From assembly GCF_000317065.1 (NCBI RefSeq), contig NC_019701.1, forward strand, positions 2,924,001-2,988,000: a stretch of 64,000 bases of DNA, read 5' to 3'. Origin of the DNA: Pseudanabaena sp. PCC 7367. Its GTDB lineage: Bacteria > Cyanobacteriota > Cyanobacteriia > Pseudanabaenales > Pseudanabaenaceae. Shown one piece after another: positions 8,883 through 18,290 of this stretch; position 1 is the first letter of the stretch, and every line of letters begins with the position of its first letter. Made by a program: the position numbers and the translations under genes. Below the pieces are notes generated by a model. It was not told where the DNA came from. It searched no databases and was given only the letters and a program-made list of their open reading frames with translations.

Positions 8883-10307
8883 CTAGGAGCAAACAACACG
8901 AAAACCAATATCATTTTGTCCATCATCTGGGACATCTCTACCGCGTAGTGCTGATCGGCACTTAATTGGAGTATCCTTCCACGAACCACCGCGAATTACT
9001 CTTATTCTGCCATCAACTACCCAAGCATTACTATCATTAGGTGCTCCTTTATAGTTTTCATGACAGGTATCCTCGCACCACTCCCACACATTGCCATACA
9101 TGTCATACAATTCAAAACCATTAGCTGGATACTTGCCTACCTTGGTTGTTTTGCCGACGTTGCCTCCAAAATTCGCATATTCTACGGAGTAATTTTTGCC
9201 AAAATAATACGGTGTTGTTGTTTCAGCGCGACAGGCATATTCCCACTCAGCTTCGCTGGGTAATCGATAATCTTTGCCTGTCTTTTTACTAAGAGCCTTA
9301 CAGAACTTCTGAGCATGATACCAAGACACTTGCTCGACGGGTAGATCATCTCCCTTGAAATGAGATGGGTTGTTTCCCATTATTTCCTGCCATTGAGATT
9401 GTGTAATTAGGTATCTGCCTATGTAGAATGATTGAATTGTTACTCTGTGTTGCGGAAGTTGACTTGAATGATATCCAAAATAACTGCTCTCATTTTCTGG
9501 CGATCCCATCATGAAACTACCCCCAGGGATGGCGATCATCTCCAGCTTCACGCCATTCCCCAGGTCTTCGGTGTAGTTTTGATGGGGCTTGGTTGCTGGT
9601 TTGTTTAACTGCTCCAGCATTTTGTCAGTATCAACTTCAATGCCCAGTGAATCGTACACCCGATCAAAGAATGTAGATCCGTCTGGTTGAGGTGTTTTTG
9701 GCGAGGCAAACTCTTTTACCTGCTCCTCAGAAATTTTGTTGGTTTGCTGTGTCCCGTAGTTGTTATGCGCCACATTACCGATCGTTGATCCCCGCATGTC
9801 GTAGTAAACGCTTGGTGGGGTTTGTGCCGATTGGGGCTGATTTGGATTAGATGACTGAGTAGGATTAGTGGCAGGTGGGGCAGGTGGCTTAATTATTTCC
9901 AGCTTTTTGCCCGTAATCCCCCAGTAAAGTTGGCCGATTGGATGAGGGTCTTCCCTCCTGAAATCAACCCAGGTATTACCCTCCAGAAATGTTGGTAACT
10001 CCGGTTTGGTTGTCGCCGTTTCCATGATCACTGGAATCACCGGACATCTATTTTCAACAAATTTTCTTAGATAAGCCCTCAGTTCCATTTCCTGCCAGGG
10101 GCCGAGGCCATTCTCGCCGATAAAAACCGCCGCCGCATCGATCTCATTAATTTGCTCTTCTAAAATGTCCTGCCATGAAAAACCAGGCCGCAGCTCCCAT
10201 TCATCCAGCCAGGGCTTAAGCCCCTGAGCCTTCAGCAGCTCCGCGATCTCAATTACCTCAGGCTTATCCGCGCTATTGTGGCAAAGAAAAACATCAAACC
10301 GCCCCAT
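8883..10307 (-). CDS. TIR domain and FGE-sulfatase domain fusion
   Basis: About 474 residues. I use ATG at 10307, which has GGAGG twelve bases upstream; the longer frame would begin with TTG at 10334. The N-terminal TIR domain begins at once (FDVFLCHNSADK, then LKPWLDEWELRPGFSW, then AVFIGENGLGPWQ). A proline-, glutamine- and asparagine-rich linker follows, then a short G-S-T-I-G-N-V-A-H-N-N-Y-G motif. The C-terminal 220 residues are an FGE-sulfatase (SUMF1-like) domain: IPGGSFMMGS, NPSHFKGDDLPVEQVSW, YRLPSEAEWEYACR, GNVWEWCED and the end GGSW...CRSALR...GFRVV. Only one cysteine is seen near the end, whereas true formylglycine enzymes have two, so binding rather than catalysis is likely. Role in NAD+-linked defence or signalling is an inference. 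Confidence 0.85.
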   Translation of the reverse strand: MGRFDVFLCHNSADKPEVIEIAELLKAQGLKPWLDEWELRPGFSWQDILEEQINEIDAAAVFIGENGLGPWQEMELRAYLRKFVENRCPVIPVIMETATTKPELPTFLEGNTWVDFRREDPHPIGQLYWGITGKKLEIIKPPAPPATNPTQSSNPNQPQSAQTPPSVYYDMRGSTIGNVAHNNYGTQQTNKISEEQVKEFASPKTPQPDGSTFFDRVYDSLGIEVDTDKMLEQLNKPATKPHQNYTEDLGNGVKLEMIAIPGGSFMMGSPENESSYFGYHSSQLPQHRVTIQSFYIGRYLITQSQWQEIMGNNPSHFKGDDLPVEQVSWYHAQKFCKALSKKTGKDYRLPSEAEWEYACRAETTTPYYFGKNYSVEYANFGGNVGKTTKVGKYPANGFELYDMYGNVWEWCEDTCHENYKGAPNDSNAWVVDGRIRVIRGGSWKDTPIKCRSALRGRDVPDDGQNDIGFRVVCS

Positions 10308-10419
10308 CAGGTTACCAAGCCTCCACTCCCACAAAAACTACCCATAACCTAATCATAGTTTGAGACAAATACCACCTGATGGATTTAAGACTTATTCAGC
10401 AGACTTTTTTGACAACAAC

Positions 10420-11076
10420 CTAATTCACAATCCCAGCCCTGAGCGCCATCACCGCCGCCTGCACCCGATCGTCCACCGCCAGCTTATTCATAATCCCGCG
10501 CACATGGGTTTTGACCGTATTCGGGCTCAGATATAAGTCATCAGCGATCTCAGGGTTGCTCTTCCCCTCCACCATTAGTTTCAAAACCTCCATCTCCCGC
10601 CCCGATAGCTGGGCAAAATTACCCTTCGGTACAGGCGGTTTCAGGTGTTCCACCACCGTTTTTACAATCTGCGGATCAAGATAGGTCGCACCCTCCATCG
10701 CCGCCGCGATCGCTGCCATGAGGCGATCGAGACTTGCCCCTTTAATACAATAGGCATCCGCGCCACTCGATAATGCTGCGATGATTTCTGTATCTGCCGT
10801 GTGCGAGGTCAGCATCACCACATGAATACCAGGCAATTCTTCCTTGAGGCGTTGAGTCGCCGCGATCCCATCCAGGCGGGGCAAACCAATGTCCATTACC
10901 ACCACATCGGGCTTGAGCTTAAGCGCAGCCTCAATCCCCAGGTAGCCGTCCTCCGCCGTCCCCACTACCGTAATTTGGGGATGGTCTTCCAGCGATTGCT
11001 CCAGGCCAAGCTGCATCAAGGGATCATCTTCAACAATTAAAACTCTGGCGGCTGGCACTTCGATCGGGATATTCAT
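10420..11076 (-). CDS. NarL/FixJ-family response regulator
   Basis: A 218-residue two-component regulator. The receiver domain (residues about 10-130) has the acidic pocket (E16, D17, D18), the phosphorylation site D62 in VVMDIGLPRLDG, the conserved T/S and lysine (MLTSHTAD, YCIKGAS). A LuxR-type helix-turn-helix follows (residues about 152-216: LSGREMEVLKLMVEGKSNPEIADDL, then SPNTVKTHVRGIMNKL). No partner histidine kinase is in the window, so it is an orphan here. It is 112 bases upstream of, and in the same direction as, the TIR-FGE gene, so the two may form an operon. Confidence 0.9.
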   Translation of the reverse strand: MNIPIEVPAARVLIVEDDPLMQLGLEQSLEDHPQITVVGTAEDGYLGIEAALKLKPDVVVMDIGLPRLDGIAATQRLKEELPGIHVVMLTSHTADTEIIAALSSGADAYCIKGASLDRLMAAIAAAMEGATYLDPQIVKTVVEHLKPPVPKGNFAQLSGREMEVLKLMVEGKSNPEIADDLYLSPNTVKTHVRGIMNKLAVDDRVQAAVMALRAGIVN

Positions 11077-12286
11077 AACTTTTAAATCTCTTGCTCGTGA
11101 CCCACTAAACAGCTATGCGTTAATCTTTCTGATCTTAGATCTTCCTTATCTTATAGATATTCTAAGGGATCGAAACCGATCGCCATGACCGACTGCTTCT
11201 AGCTCGACCTTTCAATCGCTCGTAAATTGCACATCAATAATTACGAATCAGTAAAAATATTTAAACCCAAATGCGGTTAACTACGCGGTGAATGCTTGAT
11301 GAATACTTACAACCAATCACGATCGATTCGCAATCGATAAGTAAAAAACAAACCGGATAAATCCTGACTCTTTCCGATCGGCTTTTATTCAGAAATAATA
11401 CCAAATAACAATTGCCTGAATTAACATAGCCCCTGAATTATATCCGTCATCACCCGATCGATTGGTTGCCCAATGTCAGCAATACCCATATAATCCACCA
11501 GGATATGATTGAGATTCATGACCATAGCGATCGATAAGCTATTCCCTGTCTGGATCTAAGACCAAATTTTAGGCTGGATCAATTATTAGATGATTAGATC
11601 ATCAGTGTTTGCGATCGCTTACTTACTGGGCAAGCTCTAACTAGCTAGCTTTTGATTAGTTGCACTATATTTAGATCGTTAGAATTAAGAGGGTTAGATC
11701 GCTGTCGATCGGCTGACCGGCTAGATATTGCTCAGATCTGCAGATGTTAAGTTAAGCAACTAGTTATGATTAGCAATAAAGCAGCTAGTATGTGGTGGCA
11801 AAATAACCGATCGCTAGGATCGCAACTTCAACTATTGTCAAAAAAGTATACAAATTACAACAAACCTCTGCCTTAAGGTATAGCAAGTACCTCAGTCGAT
11901 ATCAGAATATGGGTTGTGGGGCTTGGCAGGATGCTTTGCAATTTAAGGTAAGGGCTTTAAAATTCACTTTAGTGAATCTTCTAGGCAAACTAATTTTGGT
12001 TCATCGAAGAGGATAAGCAGATTAGCTGACGTATAAATTGCTGAACTTGGCCGAAAGGTTTGCATTGTTGCTTTTGACTTTGTCTGGTTATGTCATACTC
12101 TGCTAAGAATAAAAGTAAGCATAAAAAGCCTAAAGAGGTGTTTCGCCTGAGTGGCAAGACCTGGTATATGTGAGCCTTAGTTGCTATTTAGCTGCAAAAG
12201 CTTACATTATGCTAATCTCAACTGGTCTTAAGCTAATTCTCGGCAAGCTTTGGGTGGAATAAGGAAGTGAGGAGAAAGCCGTACCT
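11077..12286. other. 1.2 kb divergent intergenic region
   Basis: Between the response regulator and the LCP gene, which point away from each other. No convincing gene was found on either strand. It contains one perfect dyad, ATTCACT-TT-AGTGAAT, at 11962-11977, a possible operator. A 27-codon lysine-rich frame at 12090-12173 is noted but not called. Unusually long for a spacer in this window. Confidence 0.5.
11962..11977. repeat. perfect 7-2-7 dyad, possible operator
   Basis: ATTCACT, two bases, AGTGAAT. It lies 310 bases upstream of the LCP gene. No matching known regulator consensus was recognised. Confidence 0.35.
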
Positions 12287-13774
12287 GTGTCAATCGATCG
12301 TGAAAACGTCCATCTAGCTCAGCGACGCACCAAGCAAAATCAGAATAACAAGAAACGTCGGTGGCCTCTGGTAGTCGCCGGGTTATCGTTTATGTCTGCG
12401 AGCATGGGCGCTGCGTTTGCTATCTTCATGACCAGCAAACCACTGCAACAGAGTGCCCTGAGTGCAGAAGAGAAAGCAATTTTTGGGGATGAGAATCTTA
12501 CCGCCAGTGCCCTGGGCGTGCCCAAGCTGACCCGACCGGTGAATATTCTGGTGATGGGTACGATCGTGCTCACTTCCGATCTGCCCGGTGCCACCGACCA
12601 AAACCCTGGTGAATATCTGGCCCAGGTTAATTCCACCCTCGATGGCCACAGCGATGCAATGTTGCTGGTGCGGTTTGACCCTGCGACGAATAAAATTACG
12701 GCGCTATCGATTCCCAGGGATAGCCGTGTTTATATTGAAGAAGTGGGCTATAGCAAAATTAATGCGGCCAACTATGTTGGTGGTGCGGCGTTGGCGGCGC
12801 AAACGGTCAGTGACATGCTGGGTGATGTGACGATCGATCGCTACATTCGCGTTAATGTGGGTGGCTTTAGCCAGTTGATCGATGCTCTGGGCGGCGTAGA
12901 GGTATATGTACCCAAGCGGATGAAGTACCAGGATGATAGCCAGCATCTCTATATCAATTTAAATGAGGGGATGCAGCATCTAGATGGTGATAAAGCAGTG
13001 CAATATATGCGCTTTCGCCATGATGATTTGGGCGACATTGGCCGGATTCAACGGCAGCAGACCCTACTGCGGGCGATCTTCGAGCAAAAGTTAAATCTTG
13101 AAACCGTCAGCCGTATTCCCGAAATCGTCAAGGTGTTGAAAAGAAATATAGACACTAACTTGTCGATGCAGGAGCTATTGGCATTAGCTGCCTTTGGAGC
13201 CCAAACCGATCTTGAAAGTGCCAAGATGTTAATGGTGCCTGGGCGTTTTAGTGCGCCAGAGGAATTCCCGCTGAGCTATTGGATTGTGGATGAATATAGC
13301 TTGCCGCGCCTGGTGTCGGAGCATTTTGATCTGCCGTTGCAATATGCCGAGTCCTACGGTTCGATCGAGGCTACTACGCCTCAGTATATTCGCGTTGCGA
13401 TCCAGGATAGTATTGCTGAACCAGATGCCACTGATTTAGCGACAGATTTGCTCTATGAATCGGGCTACGATCGCGTATTCCGGGCGGAATATGATTGGCA
13501 TCAACCCCTCGAGAAGACCCAGATTGTGGCACAGCAGGGTGATACCACAATGGCAGAGCAAGTCCGCCGTGATCTGGGGATTGGTGAAGTGGTGGTGGAG
13601 TCTACCGGTAGCCTGGAATCGGATGTGACGGTGCGCATTGGCCGCGATTGGCTGGAACTACGGCGCAAGTCTTTGTCGGCTTCCCAAGATGAGTTGGAAT
13701 TAGAATCAGATGATTTTGACCATAGCGAAGGTACGATCGAATCGGATTTCAATCCGGTGGGCTATCGCTCTTAA
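12287..13774 (+). CDS. LytR-CpsA-Psr (LCP) family cell-envelope ligase
   Basis: A 495-residue membrane-anchored protein with a GTG start. A basic cytoplasmic tail (KQNQNNKKRRW) precedes one membrane helix at about residues 27-47. The LCP domain follows: LNILVMGT-like VNILVMGTIVL, then DAMLLVRFDPATNKITALSIPRDSRVYI, then INAANYVGG, IDALGGVEVYV and YMRFRHDDLGDIGRIQRQQ. The conserved aspartate and arginines that bind the polyprenyl pyrophosphate are present. LCP enzymes transfer glycopolymers from undecaprenyl carriers to peptidoglycan or other acceptors. The C-terminal 120 residues resemble the LytR C-terminal domain that often follows. The acidic end is variable. Confidence 0.9.
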   Translation: MSIDRENVHLAQRRTKQNQNNKKRRWPLVVAGLSFMSASMGAAFAIFMTSKPLQQSALSAEEKAIFGDENLTASALGVPKLTRPVNILVMGTIVLTSDLPGATDQNPGEYLAQVNSTLDGHSDAMLLVRFDPATNKITALSIPRDSRVYIEEVGYSKINAANYVGGAALAAQTVSDMLGDVTIDRYIRVNVGGFSQLIDALGGVEVYVPKRMKYQDDSQHLYINLNEGMQHLDGDKAVQYMRFRHDDLGDIGRIQRQQTLLRAIFEQKLNLETVSRIPEIVKVLKRNIDTNLSMQELLALAAFGAQTDLESAKMLMVPGRFSAPEEFPLSYWIVDEYSLPRLVSEHFDLPLQYAESYGSIEATTPQYIRVAIQDSIAEPDATDLATDLLYESGYDRVFRAEYDWHQPLEKTQIVAQQGDTTMAEQVRRDLGIGEVVVESTGSLESDVTVRIGRDWLELRRKSLSASQDELELESDDFDHSEGTIESDFNPVGYRS

Positions 13775-13842
13775 AAGATGAATTAAGGCTTAGGTTAGGG
13801 CTGATTTTTTTAATACTTTTTTTAATACTTTAGCTTTACTTC

Positions 13843-16125
13843 CTAAACCAATAACAGGGCTGCTGTAACGGCTCCAACATCCGCAAGGGTTAAGTTCGGT
13901 AGCGCCGCGATCAGAGCGCCATTACTAAAAATGCCGATCCCACCATCAGCGATCGCTTCAATCTGGTAAGCGCCAGTACCATTGACTAATTGAATTAGAT
14001 CTTCTCCTGCGGTGAAATCGCCGATCGTTGCAGAATTAGCAAGAACGATAATATTACTATTGCCACGATCGCCCAGGATAAATAGATCACTGCCTGCACC
14101 ACCAATCAGGAAATCAAATTCTGGTATGTTACTACCATCAAAATTAACAGCGCTGATTGTATCGTTGCCCCGATCGCCGCTAAGCAAATCGCTGCCAACG
14201 CCACCAACTAGAAAATCATGATTCGCACCACCAAACAGGCTATCATTACCCGCATCACCAATTAAGAGATCAAAACCGCGATTGCCCGACAGCACATCAT
14301 CGCCTTGATTGCCCTGAAGCGTATCATTACCACCCAGACCACGCAGGAAGTCGTTGCCCTCAATCCCAGTGAAAAACTCATCCGTATCATTGCCAGATTG
14401 GAACTGAGTATCGATCGTAAAAAACACATTCTGACGCAGGCCAGTGGTGTTGGTATTTAATTCAATAATGTCGGACAGGCGTAGATTGCGAATCTCGGCA
14501 ATTTCGGCAGCGGTAAAAGAGCCACCGGTTTCGATCGGGTTTTCAAACCAGAAGCGATCGCCACCGCGCATAGCCATATATTGAAACCCCAGAACCGCTT
14601 GTTCAGTAAGACCAACGCTAGCTCCGGGCAGGTGATCTTCGGCCATTAGCCCCACCCACATATCAATGTCATCGACACTGCCATAAAGCTCCTCTAGGCT
14701 CCGTTGCAAATCAGGGTCAGATGTAATCTCAGCAAAGCTGCTCACTGGCCGAATGCCCAATTCAGGCACAACGATGCTTAAATTGCGACGCAGTTCGTTA
14801 TAGTCTGCCAAACCCCGATCGCGGCCACGTTGAATATTTGCGGCCAGCAGATCAAAACCAACTGGTCCAGAAACGGGCAAGCCATTGCGCAGATCATCAA
14901 TCACATTAAGAGCAACTTCCTGAGCGATGCCACTGGCCAGACCGCGCAAAACCTGGTCAACATTTTCGCCCGTAATAATATCCGGTGCGCCAAAGTTTTC
15001 AATAAACGCAATTTCACCCTCTGGCAACGGTTCAAAGTTTTGATCGAGGCGTAGAATTTGGGGACTCACCAAGGTATGGCCGATCCGCAATGCCGCCACG
15101 GCAAAGGTGTTAGTAGTCTGAGGATCGAGGTTAGGATCATAGCCGCCATATTCCGGCACGAAACTATTACCAATCAGGGCTGGCAGCCATTCATAGAGCA
15201 CGATATTTTGCCATTGGGCAATATTGATCTGCCGCGATCGCTCAAAAAGTTTGGCATTATCCCAGTCTGGGTGTGTTGCCGCTAATAATCCCGCCAGGCG
15301 ATTGTGATTTCGCACCCACAGGGTATGTTGAGCCACCAGACTGCTATTTTCATTGACGCGTGAATCTCCAGCCATAAAGCCCACGCCCATAAATGCACCG
15401 CCACTGGTCACCCCGTCAAAATCCGGTGGCAACAGAGCACCACTGTCAGTGGCAAAGGTACGCAACATGCCATCGCTTAGTTGGCTGAGATTTCTGGCCA
15501 GAAGTGGTTCAGAGCCATAAACGGTGGAAAGATCGAGCCAGGCTGTAACCGTATTGATCGCCTCGCCTGGTACGCCATTAATGATCGTGCCTGTTTCTGG
15601 CGCAAAAACGTCACGTTCAAAGCGCAGCACACCACCGGGCATTGGATTAGTGCCATTGGGGCCAAACACTGGGTCGTCTGCTGGGATTGGAATCGGAAAG
15701 TCCTGGGGGATGCCCTGGGCAATCAGACCATTGGCGATCGCTTCGTTGTCTGATAGGGCTAAGTCAGTATCATGGTTTAAAAACTGTCCCACCCCCCAGA
15801 TCATGTCACTCATCAACCGATCGTTAGTAATTGATTGACCAGCTTGATCGGCGAGCACATTGCTAATTAACCTGGCACTGGGGCGATCGCCAGGAATAGT
15901 CCCATCTGGTAAGGGTCTGCGGCTGCCACCTGGTGGAGCAATGCCAGCGGGGGAGTTGATCCCATTTTCATACTCGACTGGGGCAATCCGCCGAAAACGC
16001 GTGCCCACTGCACCCACGGTGCGAAAAATATCGGTGAGGTTATTGCCAGTCCCATCAAATCTGCGAGTTTCAAAGTTGTCTTCCGCAAATGGATTACGGG
16101 TGATTAAATTGTCTTCCATTACCAT
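13843..16125 (-). CDS. animal-type haem peroxidase with RTX repeats
   Basis: A 760-residue member of the peroxidase-cyclooxygenase superfamily. It shows the distal haem histidine H118 in GQFLNHDTDLAL, with the neighbouring acidic residues that can link haem covalently, the catalytic arginine R256 in GDSRVNE, the proximal histidine H350 in LRIGHTLV, and IQRGRDRGLADYNELR. From about residue 575 it carries several nine-residue calcium-binding RTX repeats (GGNDTLQGN, GDDVLSGN and similar), followed by a C-terminal tail. There is no N-terminal signal peptide, so type I secretion through the C-terminus is expected. Related cyanobacterial proteins oxidise halides or bromide-like substrates; the substrate here is unknown. 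No ABC exporter gene is nearby. Confidence 0.9.
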   Translation of the reverse strand: MVMEDNLITRNPFAEDNFETRRFDGTGNNLTDIFRTVGAVGTRFRRIAPVEYENGINSPAGIAPPGGSRRPLPDGTIPGDRPSARLISNVLADQAGQSITNDRLMSDMIWGVGQFLNHDTDLALSDNEAIANGLIAQGIPQDFPIPIPADDPVFGPNGTNPMPGGVLRFERDVFAPETGTIINGVPGEAINTVTAWLDLSTVYGSEPLLARNLSQLSDGMLRTFATDSGALLPPDFDGVTSGGAFMGVGFMAGDSRVNENSSLVAQHTLWVRNHNRLAGLLAATHPDWDNAKLFERSRQINIAQWQNIVLYEWLPALIGNSFVPEYGGYDPNLDPQTTNTFAVAALRIGHTLVSPQILRLDQNFEPLPEGEIAFIENFGAPDIITGENVDQVLRGLASGIAQEVALNVIDDLRNGLPVSGPVGFDLLAANIQRGRDRGLADYNELRRNLSIVVPELGIRPVSSFAEITSDPDLQRSLEELYGSVDDIDMWVGLMAEDHLPGASVGLTEQAVLGFQYMAMRGGDRFWFENPIETGGSFTAAEIAEIRNLRLSDIIELNTNTTGLRQNVFFTIDTQFQSGNDTDEFFTGIEGNDFLRGLGGNDTLQGNQGDDVLSGNRGFDLLIGDAGNDSLFGGANHDFLVGGVGSDLLSGDRGNDTISAVNFDGSNIPEFDFLIGGAGSDLFILGDRGNSNIIVLANSATIGDFTAGEDLIQLVNGTGAYQIEAIADGGIGIFSNGALIAALPNLTLADVGAVTAALLLV

Positions 16126-16310
16126 GAACCCCTAGGTTAGCTCTGCCCTTATTTGCGCATCTAGCTTAACGGAGTTTGATTAGCTTGCAAATATAAAACT
16201 ATTAGAACTTTACAAGGGTTGATATTTTGCAAACCGCTTGTGGGACATGAACTTGACGATCGCAACAGGCTTGACTTTTGCCTGGTGAATGCTGGGGTGA
16301 CTAAATAAAA

Positions 16311-17120
16311 TTAATCAGGCAAGTCAATCTGGCCACGCAGCACAGTTATGGCATTACCAGCAATTTTGACCCGATCGCCCCGGTGGGTGACAATTAGATC
16401 GCCAGAGCGAGCAGATAATTGCCTTGCTTTTAGTTCTGATTTTCCCAATCGCTTTGCCCAATAGGGAGTCAAAATACAATGCGCTGAACCGGTGACCGGA
16501 TCTTCGTTTATGCCCACTCCGGGCGCAAAGAAGCGAGAAACAAAATCATAGGGGCGATCGGCAGCAGCAGCAGTAATAATCAATCTGCCCGTGTCTAGCT
16601 TAGCGATCGCTTCAAAATCCGGCTGGAAGTCTTTAACCAAAGCTTCAGCATCCAAAACCACAGTGTAATTATCGCCACCAAAGCCAATACATTCATAATC
16701 GAGATCGGCAAAGATCGCCTCTAATGCCTGCTCAGCCACATCAGCAATTGGTTGCAACCCTTGAGCGGGGAAATCCATCTCGATCGTCTTGCCCATAAAA
16801 TTTATGATCAGATCGCCACTGAGGGTTTTAAAAGTTAAGGGTTGATCGATCGCAACAGCCCCAATTTCGCGCAGATAATGTGCCATCGCCAACGTGGCAT
16901 GACCACAAAGGGGCATTTCCTGGGTGGGCGTAAACCAGCGTAAATGAAACTTGTTGGCATCCAGTTGGCAAGCGAAAGCTGTTTCCGATAGATTCATCTC
17001 CGCGGCGATCCGCTGCATCAGCCCATCAGGCGGGAATTTTGCTACCATCACAGTGGCAGCGGGATTTCCCCCAAAGGGGCGATCGCTAAAGGCATCGATC
17101 GTAAATATTTGCAGTTGCAT
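16311..17120 (-). CDS. PhzF-family isomerase
   Basis: A 269-residue protein of the PhzF/diaminopimelate-epimerase fold. The family start (QIFTIDAFSDRPFGGNPAATVM) and the catalytic glutamate E46 in NLSETAFA are present, as are MPLCGHATLA and the GINEDPVTGSAHC motif in the second half. PhzF itself isomerises a phenazine precursor, but no other phenazine gene is here, so this is one of the many PhzF paralogues of unknown substrate. It lies alone between the peroxidase and the sugar transferase genes, all on the minus strand, with gaps too long for a tight operon. Confidence 0.9.
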   Translation of the reverse strand: MQLQIFTIDAFSDRPFGGNPAATVMVAKFPPDGLMQRIAAEMNLSETAFACQLDANKFHLRWFTPTQEMPLCGHATLAMAHYLREIGAVAIDQPLTFKTLSGDLIINFMGKTIEMDFPAQGLQPIADVAEQALEAIFADLDYECIGFGGDNYTVVLDAEALVKDFQPDFEAIAKLDTGRLIITAAAADRPYDFVSRFFAPGVGINEDPVTGSAHCILTPYWAKRLGKSELKARQLSARSGDLIVTHRGDRVKIAGNAITVLRGQIDLPD

Positions 17121-17525
17121 GACTTAAAAAAATAATTGATGAGCATTCATGCAAAAGGTCTAATTAAGCTACTACAGCAAAGGCATAGCACCGATGAAGC
17201 CGCGTTGGGAACTATTTGCACTGAAACATGTCCAAAGCAACTATAAGGTGTTCTAAAACACCTTGCTACAATAGTTATGCATTACTTATCTATACTTATC
17301 TATTCAGTTATAGCCAACCTAACTGTCTCTGATTTTGATGCAGCTATTTGCTCTGAATCCAGCTCGGTCAGATGGTTCAGATATATGGCGCATAAACCTG
17401 TGCTTTAATGGCCAAGCTCAGACAAAATAAGACGAAATAGAGTCTACCTAGTTAGGCCAGGATGGTGAGCTAATTGAATGAACTTGTGACTTACTAAACC
17501 GATTAAACCTATTAATTTAATAAGC
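17121..17525. other. gene-free stretch with a nested hairpin
   Basis: No coding frame. The notable content is the hairpin at 17239-17276, listed separately. Confidence 0.5.
17239..17276. repeat. nested inverted repeat
   Basis: An inner perfect eight-base stem (AAGGTGTT at 17245-17252 and AACACCTT at 17257-17264, loop CTAA) is enclosed by outer arms AACTAT (17239-17244) and ATAGTT (17271-17276), with a six-base bulge on the right. No T-run follows on either strand, so it does not look like a terminator. It could be a small palindromic repeat element. Confidence 0.45.
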
Positions 17526-18245
17526 TTAATAAGCGCCATTGCCGTTGGGGAAGATAACCACACCAACGGTTTTGAACATAATAAACAAGTCCATCAGGAA
17601 ATTATGGGCTTTGACATAGAACAAGTCGATCTGGATCCGGCGATCGTAGGGGATGTCATTGCGGCCAGAGACCTGCCAAAGTCCAGTAATACCTGGCTTG
17701 ATTGATAAAACCCGGTCGATCGCACTGCCATATTTAGGCAACTCTTCCTTTACCAATGGCCTAGGGCCAACTACGCTCATATCGCCCATGAGCACATTCC
17801 AAAACTGGGGAAATTCATCCAGGCTAGTAGTTCTCAGCCACTTGCCAATCCTGGTAACGCGCGGATCATGCTTAAGCTTAAAGCTATCTTCAAATTCAGC
17901 TCTGGTAATAGAATCGTCCTTCAGCATCTGATCAAGAATATGCTCGGCACCATTTACCATTGTGCGGAACTTAATACAGCCAAAGGGTCTACCATTCCTG
18001 CCTACTCGTTTTTGCACATAAAGAATAGGCCCTGCTGATGTAATGGTAATTAAAAAGCCAATCAGCAAATAAACAGGCGAAAATAGAATCAAGACACTGA
18101 GGGAGAACAAAACATCGAAAGCACGTTTGCCATAGGCACTATATGCGCTTGCTCTGCTTCTAATTCTTCGACGGGGTTTGGGCTGGGGACGGCTTGAAGC
18201 AGCCGCGATCACCCTGCTATTACCATAACGGCTTCTTGTTATCAT
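17526..18245 (-). CDS. sugar-1-phosphate transferase (WcaJ/PssY type)
   Basis: A 239-residue initiating glycosyltransferase. It moves a sugar phosphate from a nucleotide sugar to undecaprenyl phosphate at the inner face of the plasma membrane, the first step of exopolysaccharide or O-antigen assembly. After a basic, serine-rich N-terminus comes KRAFDVLFSLSVLILFSPVYLLI, a re-entrant membrane helix. The catalytic part follows: KFRTMV, DPRVTRIGKWLRTTSLDEFPQFWNVL, MSVVGPRP and PGITGLWQVSGRN. It is the short form without the extra N-terminal membrane helices of WcaJ. Unusually it stands without other polysaccharide genes. Confidence 0.92.
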   Translation of the reverse strand: MITRSRYGNSRVIAAASSRPQPKPRRRIRSRASAYSAYGKRAFDVLFSLSVLILFSPVYLLIGFLITITSAGPILYVQKRVGRNGRPFGCIKFRTMVNGAEHILDQMLKDDSITRAEFEDSFKLKHDPRVTRIGKWLRTTSLDEFPQFWNVLMGDMSVVGPRPLVKEELPKYGSAIDRVLSIKPGITGLWQVSGRNDIPYDRRIQIDLFYVKAHNFLMDLFIMFKTVGVVIFPNGNGAY

Positions 18246-18290
18246 TTAACCTCTCGCATTCACACCACATGTAATGCATACAATCATACA

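Noticed and set aside
12090-12173. A 27-codon lysine-rich open frame before the LCP gene
   Set aside because: No ribosome site and too short to separate from chance.
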